From Amoebidium appalachense (lineage: Eukaryota; Ichthyosporea), in NCBI GenBank assembly GCA_963693365.1, contig CAVNZM010000007.1:5332001-5396000 (forward strand): a DNA stretch of 64,000 nucleotides, read 5' to 3'. Below are positions 14,014 to 37,438 of the stretch, one piece after another (positions within the stretch are counted from its first letter, which is position 1; each line of letters begins with the position of its first letter). The notes under the pieces were generated by a model that was given only the letters and a program-made list of their open reading frames with translations, made no database searches and was not told where the DNA came from. Made by a program: the position numbers and the translations under genes.

Positions 14014-14556
14014 TCCCCCCCTTCATCTTTTAGCGTCTGTCTGGTGCCGGTTACTGCTTTTCCGCCTCCCTGCCCCCTTTCCTTGCCGATGCGGCCTCGT
14101 GTGGGCTCAGACGGATGGAGGCACAGCCAGATATGTTCCAGGACCTACAGAGGAAGGTGTGTGTGTGCGTGTGTGCGTGCGTGCGTGCGTGCGTTCGTGC
14201 GTGCGTTCGTGCGTTCGTGCGTGTGTGTGTGTGTGTGCATGTGTGTATGTCTGTGTGTGTGTGGGGAGGGGAGAGAGGGGGGGGGGGGGGGGGGGGGAGA
14301 GGGGCTGCTTGGATGCCGGGATGTGTATCCCGCCTACAGTTTATGCATTTGTTCACTGACTTACCCTCGTGTGTGCATGCCTCTGGACGCGTGTGTGTGT
14401 GTCGTGCCAGCTAACACCTCCCCCCCCTCCCCCCCCCCCCCTTCCCCTCCTCCCAACCTTCCATCCCGTGCACAGTGCGCTTCCCCCCCTTGCCCCAACC
14501 CTGATTCCATGCACACACACACACACACAAACGCACGCACGTACGCGCACTTTCAA

Positions 14557-14588
<32 letters not shown>

Positions 14589-14957
14589 ACACACACGTAC
14601 ACACACGTACACAGTCGCAGTATCTCCGGCAGCTGCTGCAGGGCAAGCTGCGGTGGGTGGCAGTTGGGGGGGGATGACATTTCACCAATCATACACCTGC
14701 GTATCAGCGACAGCAGCATGCAGTACGACCAGCAGAACAGCGAACTGCAGAGGATTGTCGACAGGGTGCGCAATTTTCCCTCTCTTTTTTGTCTGTTTGT
14801 ATGATTGTATAATGTTTTTCGTGGGGTTTTTTTGTTTGTTTGTTTGTTTGTTTTCGTTTCATTTGTTCGTTGGAGACTGAGGTGCGCGCTCGTGTGTGTG
14901 TGGTGGGTAGTGGGAAGGGGTGGGTGGGTGGGTGTGGGTATGGTTTTTTTTTTTTTT

Positions 14958-15006
<49 letters not shown>

Positions 15007-15843
15007 ACAAGATGCAGGTATGATTATCAATGTGTTCTCAAGAACCAATTTTGTGTTGTCTCATTTTCCCCCTTCATGACGGTTGGCAGGCATATGCTTG
15101 TGTTTCGAGTGAGGAGGGGGGGGGGGGGGGGGGGGGGTTGAGGTGTAACGCAGAAATGGGAGGGTTGAGTAAGAAGTCCTTGCTCTGTGTTTGTTACAGT
15201 CATGTTTGCCTGTGAATGTGGATGTGATTAGACCTGAAAGGGGGTTTCTCTTAGCTTTCCGGGTCGGGTCGGGTCAGAGGGATTTCTAGCTATGTGATTA
15301 GCGTGCTGCACATCAACTGCGCACCATCGTTTGGCCGGAAGCATGTTACAGATGCGCCAAAATACAACAAAAAGAAAAAAGAAAAGAGAGAAAAAAGAAG
15401 GGGAAAGGGGGGAAATAATAATTAAGCGTCAGGAAGAAGATTGCAGCTCCAGATTTTGATTTATATGCTGAGCAATTGGCTTGACCCGGATGTGCTGGAA
15501 TGGGGACAAATAATCGGCCTAAGAGACCCCCTTTAAGCGTGTTTTTTTTTTTTTTTTTTTTTTTTTTTTTGTTGTTGTTGTTGGGGGGGGGGGGGGGGGG
15601 GGGGGATTAATGTCACTCCATGTATTTTTGTTGCGCTGGAAGGGATGGGGGGCTGCGGGTTGACGAAGGAAGAAAAAAAGTTTGGGGATCCCCTTGTGAT
15701 ATCGTACTAACCTAACCCTTACCACACACGCACGCGCACACACACACACACAGAATATACATGTCCACACGTCACACACTGTTACACACACATACACACA
15801 CACACACACACAGACAATACATGCCCACACGTCTCACACACTG

Positions 15844-15931
<88 letters not shown>

Positions 15932-16061
15932 ACACAGTGCTGGGACAAGGGCCTAGCCCTTACCCGCTCCAAGTACATCGTTGACAAGGAGGTCTTCAAT
16001 CCCGCCCCTTCCATCCGCATCGTCATTTCCATCGGCCACACTGAGCAGGTAAAGCCCCCCC

Positions 16062-16098
<37 letters not shown>

Positions 16099-16392
16099 AA
16101 AAACTCCTTCCCCCCCAACCCTCTTTGCGTGCTCTGCAAAACCCCTGCTTTGTGTTGTCCGTCGTGGATGTGTACTGTAATTCTGTAACGCAACGCAACA
16201 TAACTCCCCTGCCCCCCCCCCCCCCTCCTCCCCTTCCCCTCTCCCCCTCCCCCCCCCCTTTCCTCCCGCCTTCGTCACCGCCGCTGCCGTCCGGCATGCG
16301 GGTTATGTAATGATGTAGCTGTTTTCCGTTGTATCCGCATCGCCGCATTGCCTTATTTGTGGTGGATAGGTTCTTCGTATGTATACCGCAGT

Positions 16393-16436
<44 letters not shown>

Positions 16437-16753
16437 CCCACCACCACCACCACCACCACCCACCCAGCCCTATTCCGTGCTGTCTTCATACGCTCTAGGT
16501 TTGCTTACCTCCTTGCCTATGACCATTTTGAAAAAGATTGGAAGTCTGGCATTTGTTGACCCCGTCTTCTCCCCGCCTTCTTCCCCCCCCCCCTCTCCCC
16601 CCCTCCCTCCTCCCTCCCCCCCCCCCCCCCCCCCCACCCCCGGGGTCAAAACACACTCGTACACCACAAGCACCATGCACAGACACGTGTATACACAAAC
16701 ATGCACACGCGCCACCACACACACAAGATCACATGCACATGCACATGCGCACA

Positions 16754-16818
<65 letters not shown>

Positions 16819-16878
16819 CAACTGAAAAAGGCCGCTGATACGATCATCACTGTCTGCAAAGACCTTACGTCCGAGTGA
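3976..16878 (+). CDS. SPTLC1: Serine palmitoyltransferase subunit 1 (LCB1/SPTLC1), 14 exons
   Basis: Non-catalytic subunit of the ER enzyme that condenses serine with palmitoyl-CoA, the first step of sphingolipid synthesis. Exons: 3976-4182, 4944-5057, 6242-6342, 6950-7046, 7521-7593, 8571-8703, 9834-9963, 10594-10683, 12081-12188, 12947-13042, 14034-14156, 14615-14765, 15938-16048, 16819-16878. All introns are GT-AG and all phases agree. About 530 aa (human is about 473). One transmembrane segment lies near residues 72-92. Conserved blocks include SCGPRGFYG (the Cys near 188 matches human Cys133), [26 protein letters not shown] and [14 protein letters not shown]. As expected for LCB1, the PLP-binding lysine of LCB2 is absent. 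A G8 run at 14666-14673 breaks the frame; seven Gs restore the family sequence. The start is the first ATG. Many introns begin with (GT)n and end with (CA)nCAG. Confidence 0.95.
4300..4335. repeat. Poly-C tract in SPTLC1 intron 1
   Basis: A run of about 35 C followed by C-rich sequence. Intron 1 carries a second C-rich block at about 4660-4724. These tracts recur in nearly every large intron of the window. Confidence 0.85.
5083..6241. repeat. Simple-sequence block filling SPTLC1 intron 2
   Basis: In order: C runs (5090-5115), G and (GT)n runs (5180-5350), a long G run (5515-5553), (CT)n (about 5690-5935), C/T and C runs with a short A run (5940-5975), C runs (6006-6115) and (CA)n (6158-6240), which leads directly into the acceptor CAG of exon 3. 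Confidence 0.85.
6343..6770. repeat. (GT)n and G runs at the start of SPTLC1 intron 3
   Basis: The donor GTACGT is followed by (GT)n and (GTGC)n to about 6450, then a long (GT)n at 6550-6627 and G runs at 6685-6709 and 6740-6764. Confidence 0.85.
8155..8570. repeat. (CA)n and C runs at the 3' end of SPTLC1 intron 5
   Basis: CA-rich repeats with ACGT interruptions, interspersed with C runs, end in the acceptor of exon 6 at 8571. The same intron begins with (GT)n-rich sequence at 7594-7720, so its two ends are complementary. Confidence 0.8.
9136..9205. repeat. (GT)n microsatellite, SPTLC1 intron 6
   Basis: About 33 GT units followed by a G run. A (CA)n stretch lies downstream in the same intron at about 9448-9490. 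Confidence 0.85.
10727..10860 (-). repeat. SINE family A copy, 3' fragment only
   Basis: Related to the full copies at 25622, 55370 and 59211, but inverted with respect to them: it runs from the GAGGATGGGCTCTGC region to the shared 3' terminus CGCATTCAAA. A C-rich tail follows in that direction. The element sense is the window plus strand; the minus label follows the convention that full copies appear as plus. The missing 5' part fits 5' truncation on insertion. Confidence 0.7.
11588..11980. repeat. (CT)n/poly-C block with an internal duplication, SPTLC1 intron 8
   Basis: (CT)n and C runs alternate. A unit that includes TTTACCTGCCAGTATC plus GTCAACAGA and an adjoining CACACCGACACGCATACTC segment occurs twice, near 11672-11730 and 11968-12022. 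This is a local segmental duplication of about 300 bases that has since diverged in its microsatellite part. Confidence 0.7.
12360..12450. repeat. (CA)n microsatellite, SPTLC1 intron 9
   Basis: About 45 CA units. A second (CA)n block at 12847-12945 leads into the acceptor of exon 10. Confidence 0.85.
13262..13671 (-). repeat. Cluster of three SINE-related 3' fragments
   Basis: Three successive fragments lie in SPTLC1 intron 10. A diverged family A copy is at about 13262-13400, a family B copy at 13432-13516 (ends GACGCATTCAA) and a family A copy at 13540-13671 (starts GAGGATGGG, ends TTCCGCATTC). C runs separate the fragments at the 3' end of the first two. More weakly related pieces (CTTGCCTGCAAAATCC and following) lie near 13764-13830 and 16127-16200. 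Confidence 0.55.
14666..14673 (+). other. SPTLC1: Homopolymer frame break in SPTLC1 exon 12
   Basis: Eight Gs sit between GTT and ATGACATT. With seven, the exon reads through the conserved LCB1 segment [15 protein letters not shown] and joins the next exon in phase. As written it hits TGA at once. An extra G from assembly or sequencing is the simplest explanation. Confidence 0.75.
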
Positions 16879-17574
16879 CCCATGGCAGCCCTGAAAAGTG
16901 TGTGAGGGTTGGGGGGGGGGGAGGGGGAATATGGCCTAAACCCGAGTTGCCAAGTTTGAGGCCTTTTTGGTAGGCCTGGCATGAACGAAGGTGACTGATC
17001 GAGAAAATTCAAAATCCTTTTTGAAATCCAATGCCGCAGTGCTGGCAACACTTTTTTTTGTTCCCTCTTACTTTGGTTATTTCCCCTCTTTTTGTTCGAT
17101 GTAGCGAGCTGTGTGCATGTGTGTTGTGTCATACTGATGGTATCCGATTATGATATTCGCGTGTGGTTACTGGTGTGAACTCGCGATATGGGGATCTTTA
17201 TTCATGGCTTTGCTAAGCCTATGCGAAATGGTAACAAACGAGTTTGTTAAGCACATCATGGTGTTGGCTAGAATTTCGTTTCTGAAAAATTTACTGCTTA
17301 ACGTCAAACTTGACATCAGACTGATTCCCTTTGGCTGGGCCATCGCATCTTATTCCTATCGTAACGGTTTTCCTTCTTCTTTTTCTTCTTCATTTTTTTT
17401 TTCTTTTTTTTTTCTTTTTTTTTTTTTTTTGTGTGTGTGTGTGTGCGCGCGCGCGCGTGCGCGTGTGTGATTGAAGGGAGGACTCAAGGTGTGTGTGTGT
17501 GTGTGTGTGTGTGTGGTGGTGGTGGTGGGCGGAGGCCACGGGGGGGAGGGGGGAGGGGGGGGGAGGGGGGGAGG

Positions 17575-17605
<31 letters not shown>

Positions 17606-18036
17606 AGGAGGGGGACGGAGGGAATAGGTTTTAGAAAATGTGCAGTTGCAGTAGGGAATAAATGTATGCCTCCGTACTGCATAACCACACCCACTCCTGG
17701 AATAGTGTGGCTGCAGGCACACTGCGCATAAGCAATCTCCAAACAAAGACTTTAAATCTGTGTTGGTTTATTGTGATGAAAACAACATGTATTTATGAGG
17801 GCCACACCAAGTTGTGAAATCCTCGGAATAGTCAAATCCTCGGAATAAACTCTGTTTGCCAATAAGTTACGGGGAGAGGGCTACTGAAAGACACCAAAAA
17901 AAAATAGAAAAAGAAAAGCAAAGACGAAGAAAGAGAGGAATGAAATATCGTGATATATTTAGGAAGGAAAACTCGGGGAAATTTTAAATTTTGAGATTGA
18001 AATTTAATATTCAAGATTTAGGTTTGTGCGACGTGT
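16879..18036. other. Convergent intergenic region between SPTLC1 and the F-box/LRR gene
   Basis: No exon recognised. It contains a T-rich tract (17380-17430), (GT)n (17431-17515) and a G-rich block (17540-17620). Both genes end into this region, so both 3' untranslated regions should lie here. I saw no decisive polyadenylation signal. Confidence 0.5.
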
Positions 18037-19392
18037 TTAGGCTGTCACTGCTGCCACTCCCAGTGCATTCAGGTCAGCCACATGCAGCTTTGCACAGTTC
18101 TGGATCCGCACATTGTGCAAATACGGACAATTCTTAAGCCACGCAATATCGCTAACGTGCGGGTTGGACTCGAACATAAATTCCCGTAAATTCCCACACC
18201 CACGGAGGGGCGACACGTCCTTAAGGCCACGGGTGCTTGTGAGACACACTGACTGTAATTTCGCACACTTTGCCAGCGCCTGCACACTCTCAAGGTGCAC
18301 CGCCGACGTAATTTTGATATCCGTCAAATTTTCGCACTTTTCAAGTGCCGAGATATCCCGGAGGGTGGTCGCATTTTCCATATTCAGTTTGCGTAATTTC
18401 CGGCACCAGGCCAGGGGTGCCAAATCGGTCACGGGCGGAGACATATGAAAGCTCAGTACCTCCAAGTCGGTGCATGCGGCAATGGGGCCAATTTCCGTTC
18501 CCCAAAATCCGGTAATTTCCAGTTCTTTCAGCTGTTTTGCCGTGGTCAGGCACTCGATGTTGCTCGGGCGGGGCCCACGGAAACCAAACACCTGCAGGCG
18601 GGAGAGCATGCAGGGAGTGAAATCCTGGGGAAGACTAGTTGCACTGCATTTGAGTTTGCGGAGTCTCTGAAGACGCGTTACGTCAAGGGGAACGGTGGCG
18701 TCGCAATCGAGAAATTCAAGTGCGGGGCAGTGGTGAAGAGAGATTTCTCCCTCGGCGCGACCGAGCGTGAGCGTGCGGAGCTTGCGCAAAGACCGGAGGG
18801 AGGCCCAGCCGCTGTATTGCAGGCGGTTTCCACGCTTTGACGACGTGAATTTCACGGTGGAGAGGTTGGCCACGCTGGCCAAAGGTGAGAGGTTTACCTC
18901 GCCGAAGCACGTGATTTCGAGTGTGTGCAGGAGAGGCGCGTGTGTAGCGATGATGGGAAGGGCAGTGTGTGTGGGTGCGTTTTTCACTGACAGAGAGCGG
19001 ACATACTTCAACGTAGTTAGCAATTGCCGCAAGTTGCCGGACCGTTCGTTTTCATCAGCCCCGAGTAACGGATAAGACAGCTCTAGCCGACTTATGGCAC
19101 CCTTCCATGCAATCACCCCAGGGTGGAGGCCTGAAATTTCGAGAATTTCGGGTGGACAAGATTCAGCTGGCGTGTTTGCGGCTGCGTGCGAGCACCTGTC
19201 GTTGTGTGCGGAAGCATCGGGGTGAACGCATATCACATCTTCTGAGAAGGGCGTTGTTCGCGAGACATCGTGCCACTTTTTGCATACGTGTGTGCATGTA
19301 ACCCTGTCTGAAAGGGGAAGGAACGAAAACATGTGCGAGAGCACTTCGTTGGGTAGGTTGGAGATGTGAACGGAGTTTCTTGGCTGAGCCAT
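18037..19392 (-). CDS. F-box / leucine-rich-repeat protein, single exon
   Basis: 451 aa, apparently intronless. Residues about 9-50 form an F-box (ISNLPNEVLSHMFSFLPLSD, then VCKKWHDVSR), the Skp1-binding domain of SCF ubiquitin ligases. The rest, from about residue 85, is a long series of degenerate leucine-rich repeats of the type LxxLxIxxxxxxxDIxxLxxCxxL, which would bind the substrate. The ATG at 19392 is chosen because it directly precedes the F-box; the frame is open upstream to 19698, but that part looks like untranslated leader. A TATATAAA lies about 185-190 bases upstream. The last codons are AAVTA then TAA. It shares its repeat type with the partial gene at 2-680. Substrate unknown. 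Confidence 0.87.
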   Translation of the reverse strand: MAQPRNSVHISNLPNEVLSHMFSFLPLSDRVTCTHVCKKWHDVSRTTPFSEDVICVHPDASAHNDRCSHAAANTPAESCPPEILEISGLHPGVIAWKGAISRLELSYPLLGADENERSGNLRQLLTTLKYVRSLSVKNAPTHTALPIIATHAPLLHTLEITCFGEVNLSPLASVANLSTVKFTSSKRGNRLQYSGWASLRSLRKLRTLTLGRAEGEISLHHCPALEFLDCDATVPLDVTRLQRLRKLKCSATSLPQDFTPCMLSRLQVFGFRGPRPSNIECLTTAKQLKELEITGFWGTEIGPIAACTDLEVLSFHMSPPVTDLAPLAWCRKLRKLNMENATTLRDISALEKCENLTDIKITSAVHLESVQALAKCAKLQSVCLTSTRGLKDVSPLRGCGNLREFMFESNPHVSDIAWLKNCPYLHNVRIQNCAKLHVADLNALGVAAVTA

Positions 19393-19576
19393 TTTGTCCC
19401 TCTTTTGTTTCTGTGAGTGGCGGAAGATATCTGTAGCTAAGGCACTCTGGTGTGTATGCCAAGAGAGGGATTCAAAGAAAATGGAAGCGTAACTTAGTAG
19501 AAGTGCGTCTAGATAACAAACATTTGTTGTCCAAAGCTCTAGCCCGCACATGTACAATCTGGCTGGCAGCCGCCCG

Positions 19577-19584
19577 TTTATATA
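19577..19584 (-). promoter_or_regulatory. TATA box of the F-box/LRR gene
   Basis: TATATAAA on the minus strand about 190 bases before the ATG. CCAAT/ATTGG motifs follow further upstream at about 19653, 19748, 19757 and 19782, which is a typical core-promoter layout. Confidence 0.55.
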
Positions 19585-19739
19585 CCCCCGACAACGAAAG
19601 CCATCCACCAATCTAAAAGAGTGGCTCAAAGCACAGCTGATACTCTCTAAACCAATCAGCTGCTTATCTATTAGGCGCGTCTTTATTTGCATTGCCATAT
19701 ATGGCTAACTGGTGTAGCTCTGCAATATGACTGGTCCTT

Positions 19740-19795
19740 GTGTGGAGCCAATCTGACCAATCATTTTTTACAATCGGTCTGATTGGTTGAACGCT
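19740..19795. promoter_or_regulatory. Cluster of CCAAT boxes upstream of the F-box/LRR gene
   Basis: Two CCAAT and one ATTGG motif occur within about 50 bases. Similar clusters occur near other starts in the window, suggesting a shared NF-Y-like input (inference). Confidence 0.4.
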
Positions 19796-33035
<13,240 letters not shown>

Positions 33036-34281
33036 GCTAGCCGCACAAACTGGACAACGTTTCAATGTTGTATAAGCTCGGTTCGGTTTGACTATAACAG
33101 ACTTCTTATACTCTTAATGATTGACTTGCTTTACTATGGATGTGGCGCGTTTACATCTATCTATCGATAATTGCTCGTGTGAGTAGCTTCTTTGCGTTTG
33201 TGCTCTTGGACTAGGTAGGTGAACGAGGTTGAAAATAGTGATGGTCTACTGAATTTGAAGCTGTGGCGTTTCCCTTGTGCGATGGTTAAATGCAGGCAGG
33301 CACGCCCTGAGCTACACTGTGGGGGGCAAGCACGAAAAAAAGAAAAAATTGAAAAATCCTAAACACGGCACGCTGATGAATTGCCTCGCCAAATAGCTTT
33401 TGTGTAATTGCTCGCCAAATTGCTTTCGTGTCATGTTCTGAATTGTTACAGATGCTCGTTTCGTGTGGTCATGATAAGGGTCTTGAGGCTGAGCCAAGCT
33501 TCAAGCGGCCGACGGCAGTTTGCGTGTATGTAAGCGCGGTAACATCAAAATGTGACATTTAGACGCTTTTAATGGTTCACAGCGCACCATAAGTTGTTTT
33601 AAACCCTTGATGGTATATAGAACTAATCAATTTTGTTCTATATAGCAGACATCTAGGCATGCTTGGTATGTGGCCGGGCAGCCTGAGCCTGAGGTACTGA
33701 ATTGCACCCATTCATACAGTACAACGGTACTTGTATAGCCCTCTTTGGTTACACAATACAAATACTTGCACTTATTTTTTCTTTTACGTCTTTGTATCAC
33801 TCTCATGCACGTCCATGGGCACTCCGGAAAGATGTCGTCTCCTCAGGAGTACCGTGAGGACACACAGGCGACTGGGGTGAATTTTTCGCGGTCCGCGGGT
33901 CACGTGACACAATGATATGTGGCAGGCGCGCGCTGATTGGTGCGCTCTAACTCTGTCGTTAGCATGCCAAGGACAGGTCTAATGACGGCCATAAACCCAC
34001 GATTCTGTTTGAAAAAGAACAGCTTTTATTTGCACGACTCAAAAGAAGGCCAGTGTTGGTCAATGAATCACATATAAAGCCCATCCGCATCATTCACTTG
34101 TTATGAGCTTGCCACTATGCTGGCGCAAATTATTGCAGTGCACCTCATGCCTTGCACTCCGCGGAGCAAGGGTGTCATTTACCTGACATCATGCATATGA
34201 AAGCTCTCTACGCCCTCGAGCAATTGCAACCAAGCTGATTCAAGAAACACACTTTTGATTAACATTGGGGTTCGGACCAAC
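33036..34281. other. Shared upstream region of the divergent G-alpha and RING genes
   Basis: About 1.25 kb of normal-complexity sequence between two divergently transcribed genes; no exon recognised. It holds GTCACGTGAC (E-box, about 33899-33908), ATTGG (about 33938) and TATAAA at 34073-34078 pointing towards the RING gene. It probably contains both promoters. Confidence 0.6.
34073..34078 (+). promoter_or_regulatory. TATA box of the RING gene
   Basis: TATAAA about 205 bases upstream of the ATG at 34282, the same arrangement as in the F-box/LRR gene. An E-box and an inverted CCAAT lie about 135-175 bases further upstream. Confidence 0.5.
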
Positions 34282-35409
34282 ATGGAGAACACCAGCACGT
34301 TCGTTCGCCGGAAAGGAGGCACAGTGGCGGGTGCCGGGTACGACATTGATCGTTTTGTGGGTGATGTGGACGAAGACATGCTCTGTACGATATGCTATGG
34401 GGTTCTTAGGGACCCAGTCATGACCCCCTGCGAGCACCATTTCTGCCAGGGTTGCCTGGTTGACTGGTTGGGTAAGGAGGCATACTGCCCTCTGGATAGA
34501 AAATATCTTGTGCCGGAAATTCTGGTTAAACCGGCTCGGTTTTTTCTCAAGGCGCATTCAAGCCTTGTTTTACACTGCGACTATCTAGCTCGTGGGTGTG
34601 ACGACGTTTTCACCCTGGGAATGCTTCCGGCGCATGTTGCCTCTTGCCCGAAACGTCCGGTTACCTGCACGAATGATGGATGTGGTGCAAACGTGAACGC
34701 AGACGAACAACGAGAGCATGAACGAAGGGCGTGCGAATACAGGACTGAGACTTGCAGGCACTGCAATTCATCTGTGATGGTGTCGCACCTGCCACGGCAC
34801 AGAAGCGAATGTGCGGGGAACCCTCAGAGGTTAAACGGCGTAGGCGACAACAACGGGACGTTGGGTGGTGTGATGTCTTCTTTGGACAGCCCCAATTCAA
34901 GCTTTCGTAATGGTATGGGGAATAACCATGAACAAGGATACGAGTCGTCATTTAATGACGGGGGCTCTAGTTTTCATGGGGATGGTGAGGTGGACTTGAG
35001 CAAAGAGCTGGCCAGAATGGAATTGCTGTTGATGCAAATTGGGCGGGGACAGGCGGCCCTGGAGGCGAGAGTTGATAGGTTACACAGGGACACAAAGTTC
35101 TGGTCTACAGATGTTATGAATTTGCAAGTGGCGGTGAGCAAAGAAGTGGAGGATGTGAAGAGGGAGGTGGTGAGATGTGGGCTGGTCTATGCACTCGCAG
35201 GAGATGCTGCCCATGGGGAGAATGGGGTGTGTGAGAAGGGTGGCAGAGGGTTTGAGATGGGGTTCGGGGAGGGGCATGGGGAGGGAGAGAGGGAGTGGGT
35301 GGGGGGCAGGTGGGAGTTGTCGTTTGTGGTTGTGTTTACTATGGGTGCTGTGTTTGGGTTGGTGTTGTATCACCTGTTGGGGTGTGTGCCCGGCGTTTTG
35401 GGGGTGTAG
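34282..35409 (+). CDS. RING-finger / TRAF-type zinc-finger protein with C-terminal membrane anchor, single exon
   Basis: 375 aa, intronless. Residues about 34-73 are a C3HC4 RING (CTICYG, PCEHHFCQGCL, CPLD), expected to recruit an E2 and act as a ubiquitin ligase. Residues about 95-175 hold TRAF-type zinc fingers (CDYLARGCDD, HVASCP, CTNDGCG, CRHCNSS). A Ser/Asn-rich linker, a predicted coiled coil (about 240-310) and a Gly/Glu-rich stretch follow. A hydrophobic segment at about 347-370 (LSFVVVFTMGAVFGLVLYHL) looks like a tail anchor. The domain order resembles RNF41/TRAF-like ligases, but no MATH or substrate domain is present. The frame is open a little upstream (34255), but the codon there is TTG; 34282 is the first ATG. 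Substrate unknown. Confidence 0.9.
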   Translation: MENTSTFVRRKGGTVAGAGYDIDRFVGDVDEDMLCTICYGVLRDPVMTPCEHHFCQGCLVDWLGKEAYCPLDRKYLVPEILVKPARFFLKAHSSLVLHCDYLARGCDDVFTLGMLPAHVASCPKRPVTCTNDGCGANVNADEQREHERRACEYRTETCRHCNSSVMVSHLPRHRSECAGNPQRLNGVGDNNGTLGGVMSSLDSPNSSFRNGMGNNHEQGYESSFNDGGSSFHGDGEVDLSKELARMELLLMQIGRGQAALEARVDRLHRDTKFWSTDVMNLQVAVSKEVEDVKREVVRCGLVYALAGDAAHGENGVCEKGGRGFEMGFGEGHGEGEREWVGGRWELSFVVVFTMGAVFGLVLYHLLGCVPGVLGV

Positions 35410-35748
35410 TGTTTTATATTCGTTGTTATGAGCAACAGGACTCCTTTTGGTGGGGGGGGGGGGGGGGGGGGGAGGGGGGAGGGCGCAGGGGGGGGGGAGG
35501 AGGAGGAAGGTAGCAATAGTTATCTCGTCCGAGCATTTTTTATGTGGCTTAGGTATGTGGAGTTCTACACAGTTTGCGAGTTTATGTACATACTCTCTCC
35601 CTTGGATAATCGAAAGCAGGAACTTCCAATAATATATTATATCGGATTTTACTTTCCCTCTGCTTGGGGGGGGGGGGGGGGGGGGGGGGGGAGGGGGGCA
35701 CCTTGCTGTATTGGGCATAGTGGTGTTGCGTTGATGACAGGGCCTCCT

Positions 35749-35803
35749 TTAAGTTTACTTATAGGAGGAGGGCCTCCTTTAAGTTTACTTATAGGAGGCC
35801 TTG
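35749..35803. repeat. Duplicated palindromic unit downstream of the RING gene
   Basis: GGCCTCCTTTAAGTTTACTT followed by ATAGGAG occurs twice in tandem. The second copy ends AGGAGGCC, so the unit can fold (GGCCTCCT pairing with AGGAGGCC). It lies about 340 bases after the RING stop codon. Confidence 0.7.
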
Positions 35804-36322
35804 GTTGATGACCATAAATCTCTTTGTAAATAGATTAATGATAGCTTTGATGTAAAAGTATTTTTACACGGCAGCATACCCGTAGACTAAATGTTTAAAG
35901 CAGCCAGAGGCACGGCCTAGGGCATGTAATCCAATATAAAAATTTGCCTTCGAAGGAGGTATGGTGCGCGACCATCATAATACTACCAATAAATGAAGTT
36001 GCGTGTGTTCTACCTTTTTAAACATAGGCATGTAAGCCCCGAACTCGAGCGGTTGACATTTGTCAATCACATGTACAGGACCAAGTTGCTCCCTCCCTCC
36101 CTCCCTCCCCCCCCCCTCCTCCCACCCCCTTCCCCCCCCCCCCCCGGAACAGAAAAAAGAAAAAACGTGGCGCAACCACACCCACACCCAAGGTCCCCCC
36201 CCCCCCCCCCCCCCCTCCCCCGGCCCTTCCCCCCCCCCCCCCCCCCCCCCCCTCCCCACACACACACACATGCATGTCACAGCAAGCTATCTTGAGATTT
36301 GCCAATCACGGCACCAAGTTGC

Positions 36323-36355
<33 letters not shown>

Positions 36356-36675
36356 GCCCCCCCTGCCTGCCCGCCCACTCGGACAAACAAAACCTGACGC
36401 ACGCACACCCGCACCCAAGGCCCCCCCCCCCCCCCCCCAAACCCCCCCCACACACACACAGAGACCGTACTAAGAATTATGTCCCCCTCAGTATTCTCAT
36501 GCGGCCACCTTCATTCAACAAGTTACATACGGAATAACGACTCCACAGGATGTTCTCATAATAGCTCAGGGTGGAATATATATATTCTAGAATTGGTTCT
36601 GTACTACTTGCTCCTTTTTCCATCTCCCTCCCCCCTTCCCCCCCCTCCCCCCCCCCCTCCCCCCCCCCCCCCCCC

Positions 36676-36706
<31 letters not shown>

Positions 36707-37176
36707 GAATGAATACAAACAAACAACCCCCCCAAAAAGAAACAAAAAAAACAAACACATACTCACACTTTCTCACGATACAGACACGGTGACTGCCCCA
36801 TAGGCATCTATGTGCATGGGGCAGGGATTATTACAGTTAATATAGATGCCCATCATCCGTGTACATCTGTGTAGGCGCGCGCGTGTTTGTGCGTGTGTGT
36901 GTTTGTGTGTGCTTGTGTGTGTTAGTGTGTGTTTGTGTGTGTGCGTGTGTGTGTGTGTGTGCATGTGTGTGGGTGCGGCGTGTGCGTTCCTGTGTGCGTG
37001 GGTGTGTGGGTGCATGGGTACGTGGGTGCGTGGTTGCGTGGGTGTGAGGGGGTGTCTGTGGGTGCTTGCGTGTGTTGTTGGGTGCATGCGTGTGTGCGTG
37101 CGTGCTTGTGTGGGTGTGTGTGTGCGTGTGTGTGCATGCGTTGTTGCGTGCGTGTGTGCATGCCTGCGTGCAATCG

Positions 37177-37177
37177 C

Positions 37178-37220
<43 letters not shown>

Positions 37221-37224
37221 TGTG

Positions 37225-37308
<84 letters not shown>

Positions 37309-37312
37309 TGTG
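37177..37312. repeat. (GTGC)n tetranucleotide array
   Basis: More than 30 GTGC units with one GTGT interruption. An alternating purine-pyrimidine sequence like this can adopt Z-DNA. Confidence 0.9.
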
Positions 37313-37407
37313 TTTGTGTGCCACAAGTGTGTCTGTGTGTATATACGCACAGAAACCTTACGAACACGCACCACAACCACATTTATGTGGAGATGGGGTG
37401 GGGTGGG

Positions 37408-37438
<31 letters not shown>

